Counted from the first letter of the stretch, positions 15,638 through 24,102 are shown. The stretch: 34,907 bases of DNA from Cohnella sp. GbtcB17 (GCF_019091135.1 NZ_JAGXJW010000073.1:1-34907), one strand, 5' to 3'. Numbers and translations are program-made. Notes: generated from the letters alone by a model not told the origin.

Positions 15638-16933
15638 ATGGCCGTTGTCCCCGATCCGACGAAAGTAAAGACCGCCACGCAGAAAAACGGTACGTCCACG
15701 GCGGCCGCTGCGGGTGTTGTCCCTAATCCGGCTTCGAACGCAGTCGCAGGCACGAGCGCGAAGACGGCTGTACCGGACCCATTCGCCCAGTATGGCGGCA
15801 AGGAGAAGTATGCCGCCAGTCAAAACGAGCGTTGGCAAGCAGCGAACCAGAGCAACAATACCGAGCTGATGGGGAAGCTGATCGCCGACTCCAAGCGCGC
15901 CGGGTACACGCTGAATCCGTACAGCGCGCCAGCAGCGCAGCCGTCACCGGCAGCCGCAGACTACTCGGACTGGAAGACGCGGACGACGGACCTATTCAAC
16001 AAATACGCAGATCTCGCGTCCGGTTCATTCCAATATGACGCAAATACCGATCCGAAGTACTTGGCACAGCAGCAATTAGTGAAGCAGCGTGCAGGCGTAG
16101 CTTCACAAAGCGCGATGGAGGATTTAAATAGCCGGGGCATTCTGAACAGCTCTGTCACGGGCTCGCAGCTCGCACAAATCCAGCAGAATGCCGAACAGGA
16201 AGCGCTGGCTTATGTCCCGCAGTACGAAGCGATGGCCCGCCAGGACTATCAGGACAAGCTGGCAAACGCCGGCAACCTGCTGAACATCGCGCTCGGCCGC
16301 GAGGATACGGCGTACAACCGGAACTATCAGACGCAGCGTGACGCGCGTGCCGATTCGGTCGATGACCGGAACTATAACCGAGGCGTACTTGAATCCGATC
16401 GTGCGTTTGACCGAGGCGTGCTGGAGTCGGACCGCTCTTACGAATATCAGAAGGCCAGAGACGTGATCGCGGATAAGAACTACCAGAAGACGTTTGACGA
16501 GAATGTCCGTCAGTTCGGCCTGACTTACGGACTGCAGAAGGCGGCGCAGGATCATCAGATCGACAACGACGCGGCGCAATTGCTCCTTGCCCAAGACGAC
16601 AACGATCGGCAATGGTCGCAGCTTGATTGGCAGATGAGTCAGCAGCCGGCAAATAAGTCTGGTATGAGCGCAAACGATGTACTGTCTAACGTGAAGAGCC
16701 TTTACACGGAGCCGGTTTATACAACGGAGAAGGACATGCTTGGCAACGTCACGCAGAAGCAAACAGGTGAGCAGCTCACGAAAGATCCTGCCAAGCGTGA
16801 GCAGATGTTCCTGAACGTCGTGGACTCAGGACTGACAGATTTGGAGACGAATCAGGTGCTGGCCGGTCTCGGTATGACGAAGCAGGAGATCGATCAGTAT
16901 AAGAAAAAGTACGGGGCGACCTCGGGAAACTGA
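15638..16933 (+). CDS. Internal virion/ejection-type structural protein
   Basis: 431 residues, ATG behind AAAGGAG. It has an Ala/Pro/Thr-rich disordered N terminus, a Gln-rich helical middle, and a charged repetitive segment in which RGVLESDR occurs at residues 248-255 and 259-266. Helical, Ala-rich proteins in this place of podovirus genomes are usually ejected into the cell with the DNA. The C terminus (EIDQYKKKYGATSGN) overlaps the open frame of the glucosaminidase domain by about 30 bases, so the two may form one longer protein (see 16903-16961). Confidence 0.68.
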   Translation: MAVVPDPTKVKTATQKNGTSTAAAAGVVPNPASNAVAGTSAKTAVPDPFAQYGGKEKYAASQNERWQAANQSNNTELMGKLIADSKRAGYTLNPYSAPAAQPSPAAADYSDWKTRTTDLFNKYADLASGSFQYDANTDPKYLAQQQLVKQRAGVASQSAMEDLNSRGILNSSVTGSQLAQIQQNAEQEALAYVPQYEAMARQDYQDKLANAGNLLNIALGREDTAYNRNYQTQRDARADSVDDRNYNRGVLESDRAFDRGVLESDRSYEYQKARDVIADKNYQKTFDENVRQFGLTYGLQKAAQDHQIDNDAAQLLLAQDDNDRQWSQLDWQMSQQPANKSGMSANDVLSNVKSLYTEPVYTTEKDMLGNVTQKQTGEQLTKDPAKREQMFLNVVDSGLTDLETNQVLAGLGMTKQEIDQYKKKYGATSGN

Positions 16934-16961
16934 GTAGCCCCACGGCCTCGGCTAGTGGGGC
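16903..16961 (+). promoter_or_regulatory. Possible -1 frameshift or CTG-restart site
   Basis: The next domain is in the -1 frame, open from 16903. A G-AAA-AAG heptamer (16903-16909) lies exactly at the start of the overlap, with both Lys codons in frame. A 7-bp hairpin, GCCCCAC (16937-16943) with GTGGGGC (16955-16961), follows, and GGGGC at 16913-16917 could compete for the same strand. Spacing to the hairpin (27 bases) is longer than usual. Alternatively, CTG at 16930 overlaps the stop (CTGA). Confidence 0.4.
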
Positions 16962-17352
16962 GACACTCAACAAGACACTTGGCGGCGCTTTAAGCGGATA
17001 CGGCGACGTATTTGCTTCGGTTGGAGCGAAGTACGGAATCAGCCCCGCGCTGCTGGCTGCAATCGCTGTTCATGAGACCGGCAACGGGACCAGTTCGGCG
17101 GTAAAGGGCAAAAACAACGTGGGCGGCATGATGAAGAGCGGCGGCGGCCTGATGAGCTTCAGCAGCCTTGAAGAAGGCATCGACAAAATGGCATCCAATC
17201 TGAAGCGTAACTATATCGACAAGGGTCTGACGACGATCGAACAGATCCAGAAGAAGTATGCACCGGTCGGTGCTGCAAACGATCCGAACGGACTAAATAA
17301 GAACTGGATTAACGGAGTTAACAAGTACTATAAAATGTTCTCGGGGGGATAG
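16930..17352 (+). CDS. Glucosaminidase-like muralytic domain protein without a normal start codon
   Basis: The frame encodes a compact peptidoglycan-hydrolase domain of the glucosaminidase/lysozyme superfamily: SVGAKYGISPALLAAIAVHE with the likely catalytic Glu in HETGNGTS, then KGKNNVGGMM, SFSSLEEGIDKMASNL and a C-terminal NWINGVNKYYKMF. No ATG, GTG or TTG occurs in frame before GTG at about 17110, which would cut off the catalytic part. Either translation restarts at CTG 16930, or ribosomes shift from the preceding gene, or the gene is broken. In short-tailed phages such a domain opens the wall for DNA entry. Start is given at CTG for convenience. Confidence 0.68.
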   Translation: MSSPTASASGATLNKTLGGALSGYGDVFASVGAKYGISPALLAAIAVHETGNGTSSAVKGKNNVGGMMKSGGGLMSFSSLEEGIDKMASNLKRNYIDKGLTTIEQIQKKYAPVGAANDPNGLNKNWINGVNKYYKMFSGG

Positions 17353-17354
17353 GG

Positions 17355-20300
17355 ATGTCGGAATTCGATAACGTACGGAGGCGGGCGCAAGGGGCTGCGG
17401 CGAGACAATCCGTCAAGGATCGATTAGCTGGTACGGTCTCGCCAAGCGCTGCGCCTGCCAGCGAGTACGACTCGATTCGTAATCGGTCCGTGGCGCCGCC
17501 TGATCCGGTCGCCGTGACCGTGCCGAGTGCTAACCCGATGAGTGCTCCGACTACGGTAACGCCGATCGACTTCATGCATGCCCAACAGGCGGCCATTGTG
17601 AACCCGACGTTCGGCGTTACGCCGCAGGCAAAACCGACGGCGCAAGCAGCACCCTCGAACGATCCGGGCGCGAAGGAGCTGGCCGTGCGCGACGCTTCCC
17701 GGGCCGGAGGGCCGAAGCTGCTGCAGAAGTTCGGGCATGCCGTAGACAAGTTCCTTCTTACGACCAAGCCTGGCCGTTTCATTACGGGATTTAACCGCGG
17801 CGCCGAGGAGACGCTGACGGGCGTGCAGTCCGCGTCCCCGGACGTCGGCGGCAAAGGCGCGTATATCGCCGGCTCTCTCATTGGCGGCGCGGCGATCAAC
17901 CCGGCAGCACTCGAGCAGTCGCTGGTCAAGGGCGGCTACGATCTCGCGGCAGGCGCGCTGTCGACGAGACTCGGCAGCAAGGCCGTCGGCAAACTGGGGC
18001 AGGTCATTGAAGGCGCGCCGGGTATCAGCGCTCAGACAGCGCAGCGGCTGGCAGAGACAGGCGCGCGAGGGGCAATCGCCGGCGCCTATCAGAACGTCGG
18101 CCTGTCCGCAGCCGCTGGTCATACGAGCGCGCAGGAGCTCGGCGAGGCGGCTGCGCTTGGCGGTGCGCTCGGCGGTGTCGGTGACGCTGCTGTCAGCGGT
18201 CTTGCGTCAGTCCTGCGTCGGTATCGCGGTTCAGCGTCCAATCCGGAGACGATCGACAAGATCCTTGCGCTGCCCGAGCCGCGCACACGCGGCCAGGTGA
18301 ACGGGGCAGAGACGCCGGACGTGATTAACGTGCCAGAGAGCGGACCACGAGGGCTACCGGAGCCGTCCGCCGAGGAAGCGGCGCGCTGGCGGAATATCAA
18401 CGAATCTCAGGTCGAGGTTGCCGCGATCGACAACGAACTGCGTGCGCTGGAGTCGCGCTACCAGCAGGCGGTGAACGATCAATATAAATTCTTGAAGCAG
18501 TCGATGGCCGATCGCGGCGGCGTGGAACAGGGCGCGCTTCTTCGAGACGAAGCTGGCGACGTCACTGGACGCCTTGGCCGCCAGTCGAATAACCCGGAAT
18601 GGTATCAGGAGTTCTTCCGGACGAATGGCCGCGCGCCAAACAATAAAGAGCTGTACGCGCTCGCGAAGCAGCATGTCGACGAGGGCTTCACGGATGGCGG
18701 ACAGCAGCTCCCGAGCTGGAAGGCGGAGAACGGCTACGACGAGACGGTCGCAGCGTTGCAGCAGGTCAAGGGGCAGCTTGAGCAATTCCAAAGGGAAGCC
18801 GCGCCGGCTACTGCACAAGCAGCCGCACCGATCAGTACGCCGATGCGCGCACCGGGCGTCGAACCGATCCCCGGCACGGGACGTACAGGCGTGGAGGTTG
18901 CAGCGCCCGTGGCGGAACCTATCCCTGTCAGCTCGCCGAGCGTGGAGCCGGCCGTACCGAACCAGCTTGCGCCGGATCCTGGTCCGCTCGGGTTCGCCGC
19001 GAATGCGAAAGGTGGAAAGTTTACCAATCCGGCGGACACGCGGACGTACATCGAGACGAAGACAACCCGGGAGCCGATCGATATATCGGGCATGGCCGAC
19101 GAGTTCTACCGCCGAAACGTGGACAACTTGCAACGGATCAACCAGCTCGACAAGTACGTCGAGAGCATAACGGGCAAACCGCTACCTGCAGACCAGCGGG
19201 CGTACGTCCAAGCGCTTAACACGCGAGGTAATGACGTAATCGCCAAACACATCCTCACGGAACAACTGGTGGATGCGAAGGGCAACGTCATCGGCGAGCC
19301 GCTCAAGGATATCACGAAGCAGATCCCGCGGCGGTCGTATACAAACTTCCTCGACTACCTGATCGCCCGGCATGCTGAGACACGAATGGCGCCAGGACGA
19401 GATGAACGTGTGTATGACCCTCGGACGGGCATGACGCTGGAGAAGGTCGCGGACAAGATTCGCATGTATCAGGACACCTATCCGGAGTTTGAGGGGATCG
19501 CCAAGCAGCTCTACGAGTGGAACGACAAGCTCGGGCAGGCTTGGCTCGTCGATACCGGCATCATTACACCGGAGACCTGGAAGGCTTGGAAAGAAGCGAA
19601 TCCGTATTGGGTGCCGAACAAGCGGTATTTTTCCAAGCTCGAGCAGAGCGGCCGTCCGCCTGGTAAAGCACGCCGCGGCTTTTCCGGCCAAGGCAGCCCG
19701 GTCAAGAGCTATTCGCCAACCGGTTCGGAGCGCCCGATCATCGACCCGATCGAATCGATCATTGAATACGTCGACAAGTACGTGAAGACGGCCAAGCGCA
19801 ACGAGGTCATGCAGACCGTGATTCAGCACTTAAACAACGAGCCGGAAGCGCTGCAAGGCTTTGCTGAACTGGTGCCTGAGAATCAGAATATGCACCAGTC
19901 GTCGATCGCGGCGATGAACAAGCTCATCAAGGACGAGGGCATCGAAACGTTGCTGGAGAAGCTGGACGGCGAATTCGAGGCGGCGTACAACAAGAATCAG
20001 AAAGAGCGCGTCGCAGGCCGCGGCAACATCGTGACCGGTATGATTGCGGGCGAGCCTGTGCAGGTCCAGGTTAACGACATCCCACTGCTGGAGGCGCTGG
20101 CGAATCTGTCGCCGCAGACGTCGAACGCGGTAGTCGAAGCCGCCCGCAAGGTGACCAACGCCATGAAGCTGCTCACGACCGGCGTAAACCCCGTGTTCAG
20201 CTTGACGCGGAACATCTGGCGGGACATTCCGACTGCATACATCTTCAGCAAGACGACGAACAACCCTTTTACCTTCGCCTGGGATTTGCTCGACGGCGTG

Positions 20301-21632
20301 GTCAGCACATTCGGTAACAAGGAGCTGTACCAGCGGTACAAGGCCGTGGGCGGCGGTCACAGCAGCCCTGTAGCGGCGGACCGTAATCTGCTCAGCCAGG
20401 CCAAGCGTGAACTGCTCCCGCAGAATAAGAAAGGCATGGGGCTTATTCCGAGGGCTTATGGCGCGCTGGAGAACCTGTCGAACGTCATCGAGTCGGCGCC
20501 CCGCCTGGGCGAGTTCAAACGGGTTACGCAGGCAGGCGGCGACAGCTACGCAAGCCGGCAGGAAGGGTTATTTCTAGCGAACGACCTAACGACTAACTTC
20601 AAGCGCAAAGGCTCTACGATCAAGGATGCTGACGCGTTCCTGCCGTATCTGAACGCTGCTGTGCAAGGGCTCGACAAGACGATTCGGGCATTCAAGGATA
20701 ACCCGGGCTCGGTGTCAGCGAAGGCGTTCCTCGCGATTACGATCCCGACGATCGTGCTGTATGCCATCAACCACAAGCGGAAGGATTATCAGGAGTTGTC
20801 CAACTACACGAAGGATAACTTCTTTTTAATTCCTACAGGCGATAAACAGTTCATCAAGATTCCGCGGCCGCGCGAGCTCGGCATCCCGTTCGGCGCGCTG
20901 CTCGAGCGCACGATGCGGGCATGGGCCGACGAGGATCCGGAGTCGTTCCGGGACTTCTCCGACACGGTGACGACGGCGTTCTCTCCGCCTGGCATCCCCG
21001 CGAAGGAGCTGGCAAAGGGTGACTTCATGGGCGCTGCCATCGCGCCCGTTCGTGATACAGTGCTCGGGCCGCTCGTCGATGTCGCATCCAACGAGAACTT
21101 CGCCGGCGCGGCGATCGTTCCGCAATACTTGGAGGGCGTGTCACCGCGACTGCAGTTCGACGCCAACACCTCCGAGGTCGGCAAGAAGATCGGCAACATT
21201 CTGAATGTATCCCCGAAGCAGGTTGATCACCTGATTCGTTCATATACCGGCGTGATCGGGCAGCTCGGCTTGCCAGCATCGTCGACCGGCGCGACCATTG
21301 GAGAGACGCTCGGCAAGCAGGTGACGGCGGACTCCGTGTTCAGTAACGATGCATCGGGCAAGTTCTACGAGCTGAAGGACAAGCTGGACACAAAGTACAA
21401 CGACATCAAGGCAACCGGCAATGTACCAGAAGGCTATAACGATGGGCTGCGGAAATACATGAATTCGGCGGCTGATCAAATCAGCGACGTGTCCAAGGCG
21501 ATCCGCGCTGTCGACAAAATGATCATGTCGAGTGGCCAGAAGAAGGAAAAGAAGCGAGAGCTTACGGCACTCCGGAATCAGATCGCGCAAGAAGCGTACG
21601 AGAAGGTCCGCGACGTGATGAAGCAAAAATAA
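17355..21632 (+). CDS. Giant virion protein with LPD38-like region (ejection/internal virion protein)
   Basis: 1425 residues, ATG behind a GGGGGG site two bases after the previous stop. The N terminus is disordered and Pro/Ala-rich; residues about 130-310 are Gly/Ala-rich and partly amphipathic (GAYIAGSLIGGAAINPAAL); 330-560 are helical with a Pro-rich linker; the core from about 590 contains the pattern of Large Polyvalent Protein-associated domain 38, with TTGVNPVFSLTRNIWRDIPT (around 940) and KTIRAFKDNPG. A hydrophobic segment AFLAITIPTIVLYAI lies near 1123-1138. In podophages such proteins are carried in the capsid and enter the cell with the genome. Catalytic activity is not evident. Confidence 0.82.
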   Translation: MSEFDNVRRRAQGAAARQSVKDRLAGTVSPSAAPASEYDSIRNRSVAPPDPVAVTVPSANPMSAPTTVTPIDFMHAQQAAIVNPTFGVTPQAKPTAQAAPSNDPGAKELAVRDASRAGGPKLLQKFGHAVDKFLLTTKPGRFITGFNRGAEETLTGVQSASPDVGGKGAYIAGSLIGGAAINPAALEQSLVKGGYDLAAGALSTRLGSKAVGKLGQVIEGAPGISAQTAQRLAETGARGAIAGAYQNVGLSAAAGHTSAQELGEAAALGGALGGVGDAAVSGLASVLRRYRGSASNPETIDKILALPEPRTRGQVNGAETPDVINVPESGPRGLPEPSAEEAARWRNINESQVEVAAIDNELRALESRYQQAVNDQYKFLKQSMADRGGVEQGALLRDEAGDVTGRLGRQSNNPEWYQEFFRTNGRAPNNKELYALAKQHVDEGFTDGGQQLPSWKAENGYDETVAALQQVKGQLEQFQREAAPATAQAAAPISTPMRAPGVEPIPGTGRTGVEVAAPVAEPIPVSSPSVEPAVPNQLAPDPGPLGFAANAKGGKFTNPADTRTYIETKTTREPIDISGMADEFYRRNVDNLQRINQLDKYVESITGKPLPADQRAYVQALNTRGNDVIAKHILTEQLVDAKGNVIGEPLKDITKQIPRRSYTNFLDYLIARHAETRMAPGRDERVYDPRTGMTLEKVADKIRMYQDTYPEFEGIAKQLYEWNDKLGQAWLVDTGIITPETWKAWKEANPYWVPNKRYFSKLEQSGRPPGKARRGFSGQGSPVKSYSPTGSERPIIDPIESIIEYVDKYVKTAKRNEVMQTVIQHLNNEPEALQGFAELVPENQNMHQSSIAAMNKLIKDEGIETLLEKLDGEFEAAYNKNQKERVAGRGNIVTGMIAGEPVQVQVNDIPLLEALANLSPQTSNAVVEAARKVTNAMKLLTTGVNPVFSLTRNIWRDIPTAYIFSKTTNNPFTFAWDLLDGVVSTFGNKELYQRYKAVGGGHSSPVAADRNLLSQAKRELLPQNKKGMGLIPRAYGALENLSNVIESAPRLGEFKRVTQAGGDSYASRQEGLFLANDLTTNFKRKGSTIKDADAFLPYLNAAVQGLDKTIRAFKDNPGSVSAKAFLAITIPTIVLYAINHKRKDYQELSNYTKDNFFLIPTGDKQFIKIPRPRELGIPFGALLERTMRAWADEDPESFRDFSDTVTTAFSPPGIPAKELAKGDFMGAAIAPVRDTVLGPLVDVASNENFAGAAIVPQYLEGVSPRLQFDANTSEVGKKIGNILNVSPKQVDHLIRSYTGVIGQLGLPASSTGATIGETLGKQVTADSVFSNDASGKFYELKDKLDTKYNDIKATGNVPEGYNDGLRKYMNSAADQISDVSKAIRAVDKMIMSSGQKKEKKRELTALRNQIAQEAYEKVRDVMKQK

Positions 21633-21636
21633 TGGA

Positions 21637-21661
21637 GGGCTCCGCGGCTGCGGGGCCTTTC
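21637..21661 (+). terminator. Terminator after the giant virion gene
   Basis: GGCTCCGC (21638-21645) pairs with GCGGGGCC (21650-21657), one G-U pair, GGCT loop, followed by TTTCC. It separates virion from lysis genes. Confidence 0.7.
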
Positions 21662-21678
21662 CTCATGGAGGGGATCTT

Positions 21679-22176
21679 TTGAAAGAGAATATCTTCGCAG
21701 CGTTGGTATCCGGCGCGACAACGATCATTACAGTAGCGCTGGGCGGCTGGGACGCAGCTCTGCGTATACTTGTCGTGCTCATGGTGGCCGACTACCTGAC
21801 GGGCGTGCTGGCTGCATTCCGACGCAAACAGGTCAATTCAGAGGCGATGTTTTGGGGAGGGATTCGCAAGGCGGTCGTGCTGGGCGTGATCGCCATTGCC
21901 ATCCTGCTCGACGACCTGGTCGGCAATACAGCGCCAGTGTTTAGGCTACTGGCGTTGTATTTTTACATCGCGCGCGAGGGTCTGTCCGTCGTGGAGAATC
22001 TTGGCCTGATCGGCGTGAAGCTTCCTAACTTTATAAAAGACGTGCTCGAGCAGCTGCAGCAGAAGGCGGAAGGCACGACAGCGCCGGCGCCGCTGCAGGT
22101 ATTGGACCAGCCGCTAGGCAAACCGGTCTCGGCTGCGGATGCCGCGGAGAAGAAGGGAGACGTTTCGAATGTCTAA
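21679..22176 (+). CDS. Phage holin (holin 4_1 / toxin secretion-phage lysis family)
   Basis: TTG start behind GGAGGGGA; 165 residues. Membrane segments include ALRILVVLMVADYLTGVLAA and AVVLGVIAIAILLDDLVG, with LLALYFYIAREGLSVVENL and the short conserved DYLTGVLAA motif. A charged, Pro-rich tail follows. Holins form membrane lesions that let endolysin reach the wall and time lysis. The stop overlaps the endolysin start by eight bases, so the two are translationally coupled. Confidence 0.92.
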   Translation: MKENIFAALVSGATTIITVALGGWDAALRILVVLMVADYLTGVLAAFRRKQVNSEAMFWGGIRKAVVLGVIAIAILLDDLVGNTAPVFRLLALYFYIAREGLSVVENLGLIGVKLPNFIKDVLEQLQQKAEGTTAPAPLQVLDQPLGKPVSAADAAEKKGDVSNV

Positions 22177-22939
22177 AGGTATTGACTGCGCAACGCCGCT
22201 CACGCCAAAGACAGCTGCCGCCGTGGCCGCTGCCGGCTACCAGTGGGCAGCCCGGTATCTCGTGCCTGCCGGGTACAGCAAGCGCCTGGCGCGCGCGGAG
22301 GCGGTCGCCATCACGGCAGCCGGCATGCAGATCGTGAGCGTGTACGAGACGACAGCCAACCGCCCGCAAGGCGGCGCGCTGAACGGCAAGAAGGACGGGG
22401 CGGCAGCGTACCTGGAGGCTCGCGCCATCGAGCAGCCAATCGGCAGCGCGATCTATTTCGCCGTCGACTACGATGCGCAACCGAAGGACTACGATCTGAT
22501 CGAGGATTACCTGCGCGAGGCCGCCTCGGAGATCCCGGGTTATCAGGTCGGCGTGTATGGCTCGTATGCCGTCATCGAGGAGATGGCGAAGCGCGGCGCG
22601 GCCAAACACTTCTGGCAGACGTACGCCTGGAGCCGGGGCAAGCGAAGCGCGCATGCGAATCTGTACCAATACAAGAACGACACGCGCCTGGCCGGCATCG
22701 GCGTTGACCTGAACAAGTCGTACGGCTCAGAGGGCTGGTGGAACACGAAGCCAATCGCTGCGCCGCAGCCGGCCGCGCCCGAGATCGTGCCGAAAGTCGT
22801 CCGCTTGGTCGGTAACGAGGTCATTACGACCGGCGAAATCGTGGATGGGCGGCTGGTGGCCCCGATCGCGGATGTGCTGAAGGCAGCCGGCGTTCCGTTC
22901 ACGTACGACAACGATACCAAAAAACTTTACCTGCTTTGA
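22169..22939 (+). CDS. Endolysin, DUF1906/Rv2525c-like glycoside hydrolase-like
   Basis: ATG at 22169 (after AAGGGAGA) is preferred to an upstream in-frame ATG that lies inside the holin gene; 256 residues. The N-terminal domain matches DUF1906/Rv2525c-like: KGIDCATPLT (with D6 near the expected active site), YQWAARYL, VSVYETTANRP, SAIYFAVDYDA, QVGVYGSYAVIEEM, FWQTYAWS and NLYQYKND. The C-terminal 45 residues (VVRLVGNEVITTGEI to TKKLYLL) look like a copper-amine-oxidase-like stalk domain used by Paenibacillus enzymes to bind the wall. It acts with the adjacent holin to lyse the host. Confidence 0.88.
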   Translation: MSKGIDCATPLTPKTAAAVAAAGYQWAARYLVPAGYSKRLARAEAVAITAAGMQIVSVYETTANRPQGGALNGKKDGAAAYLEARAIEQPIGSAIYFAVDYDAQPKDYDLIEDYLREAASEIPGYQVGVYGSYAVIEEMAKRGAAKHFWQTYAWSRGKRSAHANLYQYKNDTRLAGIGVDLNKSYGSEGWWNTKPIAAPQPAAPEIVPKVVRLVGNEVITTGEIVDGRLVAPIADVLKAAGVPFTYDNDTKKLYLL

Positions 22940-22945
22940 TATTCC

Positions 22946-22975
22946 GCCCGGGGGCTTCGGCTCTCGGGCTTTTTT
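22946..22975 (+). terminator. Strong terminator after the lysis genes
   Basis: GCCCGGGGGC (22946-22955) pairs with GCTCTCGGGC (22960-22969), two G-U pairs, TTCG loop, then TTTTTT. Confidence 0.9.
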
Positions 22976-22997
22976 ATTATCTGGTAGTTGTCGCCTA

Positions 22998-23041
22998 TTG
23001 ATTAAGAACGTACGTTCTGGTTAATATAAGAACATAAGTTC
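22998..23041 (+). promoter_or_regulatory. Promoter overlapped by two LexA-like SOS boxes
   Basis: TTGATT (22998-23003), an 18-base spacer and TAATAT (23022-23027) form a sigma-A promoter. GAACGTACGTTC (23006-23017) is a perfect 12-base palindrome inside the spacer, and GAACATAAGTTC (23030-23041) lies right after the -10 box. Both contain the GAAC-N4-GTTC core of the Bacillus LexA/DinR box; centres are 24 bases apart. The downstream operon is therefore probably induced by DNA damage. Confidence 0.78.
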
Positions 23042-23060
23042 CCAATGGAGGCGAACACGG

Positions 23061-23270
23061 ATGGATGTTTCGAAGTACATCAGCCGATCTGTCGAAATGA
23101 TCTACGAGGACCAACAAGGGAAATTCACGCAACGATCCATGAAGGTAGTAAGCGTGACCGACAACACGGTTTCTGCCTACGATCTGACCAAGCACGCGCC
23201 GCGCAGCCTGCTCGCCGATCGCATCCTTGCATGTCGGCCACTGCCGGCACAGGGGCGTGACATCTCATGA
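23061..23270 (+). CDS. Small WYL-like protein, LexA-box operon
   Basis: ATG behind GGAGG; 69 residues. The sequence is beta-rich: VEMIYEDQQGKFTQRSMKV, then VSAYDLTKHAPRSLLADRI. The pattern (I-Y-x(3)-G-x-x-T-x-R, AyD, Arg, DRI) resembles a minimal WYL domain, a ligand- or nucleic-acid-sensing fold. The match is by eye and moderate. It overlaps the next gene by four bases (ATGA). Tandem LexA-like boxes cover its promoter, so a DNA-damage response role is likely. Confidence 0.7.
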   Translation: MDVSKYISRSVEMIYEDQQGKFTQRSMKVVSVTDNTVSAYDLTKHAPRSLLADRILACRPLPAQGRDIS

Positions 23271-23677
23271 CGGCCGAAGCGGAGGACCTGCAGCTCATCC
23301 AGGAGCATATCGAGATCATGACGCTTGTGGAGATGGCACGGGCGCAGCATGAGGACGCCAAGGGTACGCGTAGCGGTATTACCAAGATAGTAGGAAGCTT
23401 TCTCCAGGGCGAGCTGGAGCGGTCATTGGATCGTCTGAAGGCGCGGCGGATTTGGATCAAAGATAAGCCGGAGCGCTCCGGGCTCAAATTGCAATTTACA
23501 TATTCGATCGCGGGCAAACGTGGCTTGTACGAGATCGAGCGCGCGACGCTCCGGGCCTACATGACGGAGAGAGTGGAGGACTATTCGGACTTGATCATTA
23601 AGGTGCAGATTCCGAGGCCACCACTCGAGGTTAAATACGCCAAGGATAAGCACATGTACATCCAGCCTAACCCTTAG
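23267..23677 (+). CDS. Hypothetical protein, second gene of the LexA-box operon, 136 aa
   Basis: It starts in an ATGA overlap with the WYL-like gene. The N-terminal half is helical (EDLQLIQEHIEIMTLVEMAR; SGITKIVGSFLQGELERSLDRL), the C-terminal half is beta-rich (LKLQFTYSIAGKRGLYEI; YSDLIIKVQIPRPPLEVKYA). It does not match YolD, the usual small protein in prophage SOS operons, although QFTYSIAGKRG is reminiscent. No function is assigned. Co-regulation by LexA is inferred from the shared promoter. Confidence 0.65.
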   Translation: MTAEAEDLQLIQEHIEIMTLVEMARAQHEDAKGTRSGITKIVGSFLQGELERSLDRLKARRIWIKDKPERSGLKLQFTYSIAGKRGLYEIERATLRAYMTERVEDYSDLIIKVQIPRPPLEVKYAKDKHMYIQPNP

Positions 23678-23685
23678 CATAAGCG

Positions 23686-23716
23686 AAAGCCCCGACGCCT
23701 AATCGCCGGGGCTTTT
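23686..23716 (+). terminator. Strong bidirectional terminator ending the prophage late region
   Basis: AAAGCCCCG (23686-23694) pairs with CGGGGCTTT (23707-23715), with T/A runs on both sides. Confidence 0.9.
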
Positions 23717-23868
23717 ATGTAAGATAGCTACAAAATTAACAGGAATAAAATACCACTACAAAAAGCGCGCGGTTCGACAGCATCTGACATTGTCTCGGTT
23801 TATCATGGGAATTACACCCATTGTCCCACTATGGGGTGACATCCTGAACGAGGAGGCGAGTAGACAAT
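23717..23868. promoter_or_regulatory. Gap with short inverted repeats between the LexA-box operon and the XRE gene
   Basis: ATGGG (23805-23809) and CCCAT (23817-23821) are inverted with a 7-base gap; a second imperfect dyad, TGTCCCA-CTA-TGGGGTGACA, follows (about 23822-23841), and CATTGTC occurs twice. These could be operators for the XRE proteins or part of the prophage right end. No clear promoter was seen. Confidence 0.35.
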
Positions 23869-24102
23869 CTACTCATCAGCCGATTGCGCCCAAATCAACT
23901 CGTGAAGATCTTTAGGCTCGCATCCCAGGATCATGGCCGCTTGTATTCCTTGGGCGAGCGTGAAGTTCTTCTCGCGTAATTTGACCTTGGTTATAAACTG
24001 ACGGGACAGCCCCATTCTTCTGGCAAGCTCAGCTTGGTTTATCCCCGCCCGTTTACAAAGGTACGTCAATCGGCTGGCCCCCAGTTGCAGGGTCACAGCC
24101 AA
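23869..24102 (-). CDS. Small Cro/CI-type (XRE) helix-turn-helix regulator
   Basis: 77 residues from a TTG start behind AAGGAG on the minus strand. The helix-turn-helix is LCKRAGINQAELARRMGLSRQFITKVK, a standard XRE pattern, without a C-terminal ligand or oligomerisation domain. It is the first leftward gene here, divergent from the + strand gene at 24162. It may be a lysogeny regulator at the right prophage end or a host transcription factor. Confidence 0.8.
   Translation of the reverse strand: MAVTLQLGASRLTYLCKRAGINQAELARRMGLSRQFITKVKLREKNFTLAQGIQAAMILGCEPKDLHELIWAQSADE

Larger units (their letters stand above)
1..23716 (+). mobile_element. Prophage, late (structural and lysis) half, podovirus-like
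   Basis: All genes here read rightwards and follow phage late order: small regulators, terminase, portal, scaffold, capsid, connector, tailspike, tail and ejection proteins, holin, endolysin. The P22-like portal, the very large LPD38-like protein and the absence of tape-measure, tail-tube and sheath genes indicate a short-tailed phage. Integrase, repressor and replication genes are not seen and should lie left of the window. The right limit is set at the strong terminator after the last phage-like operon; the two XRE genes to 24380 may also belong. No att repeat could be identified because the left end is missing. Confidence 0.93.
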
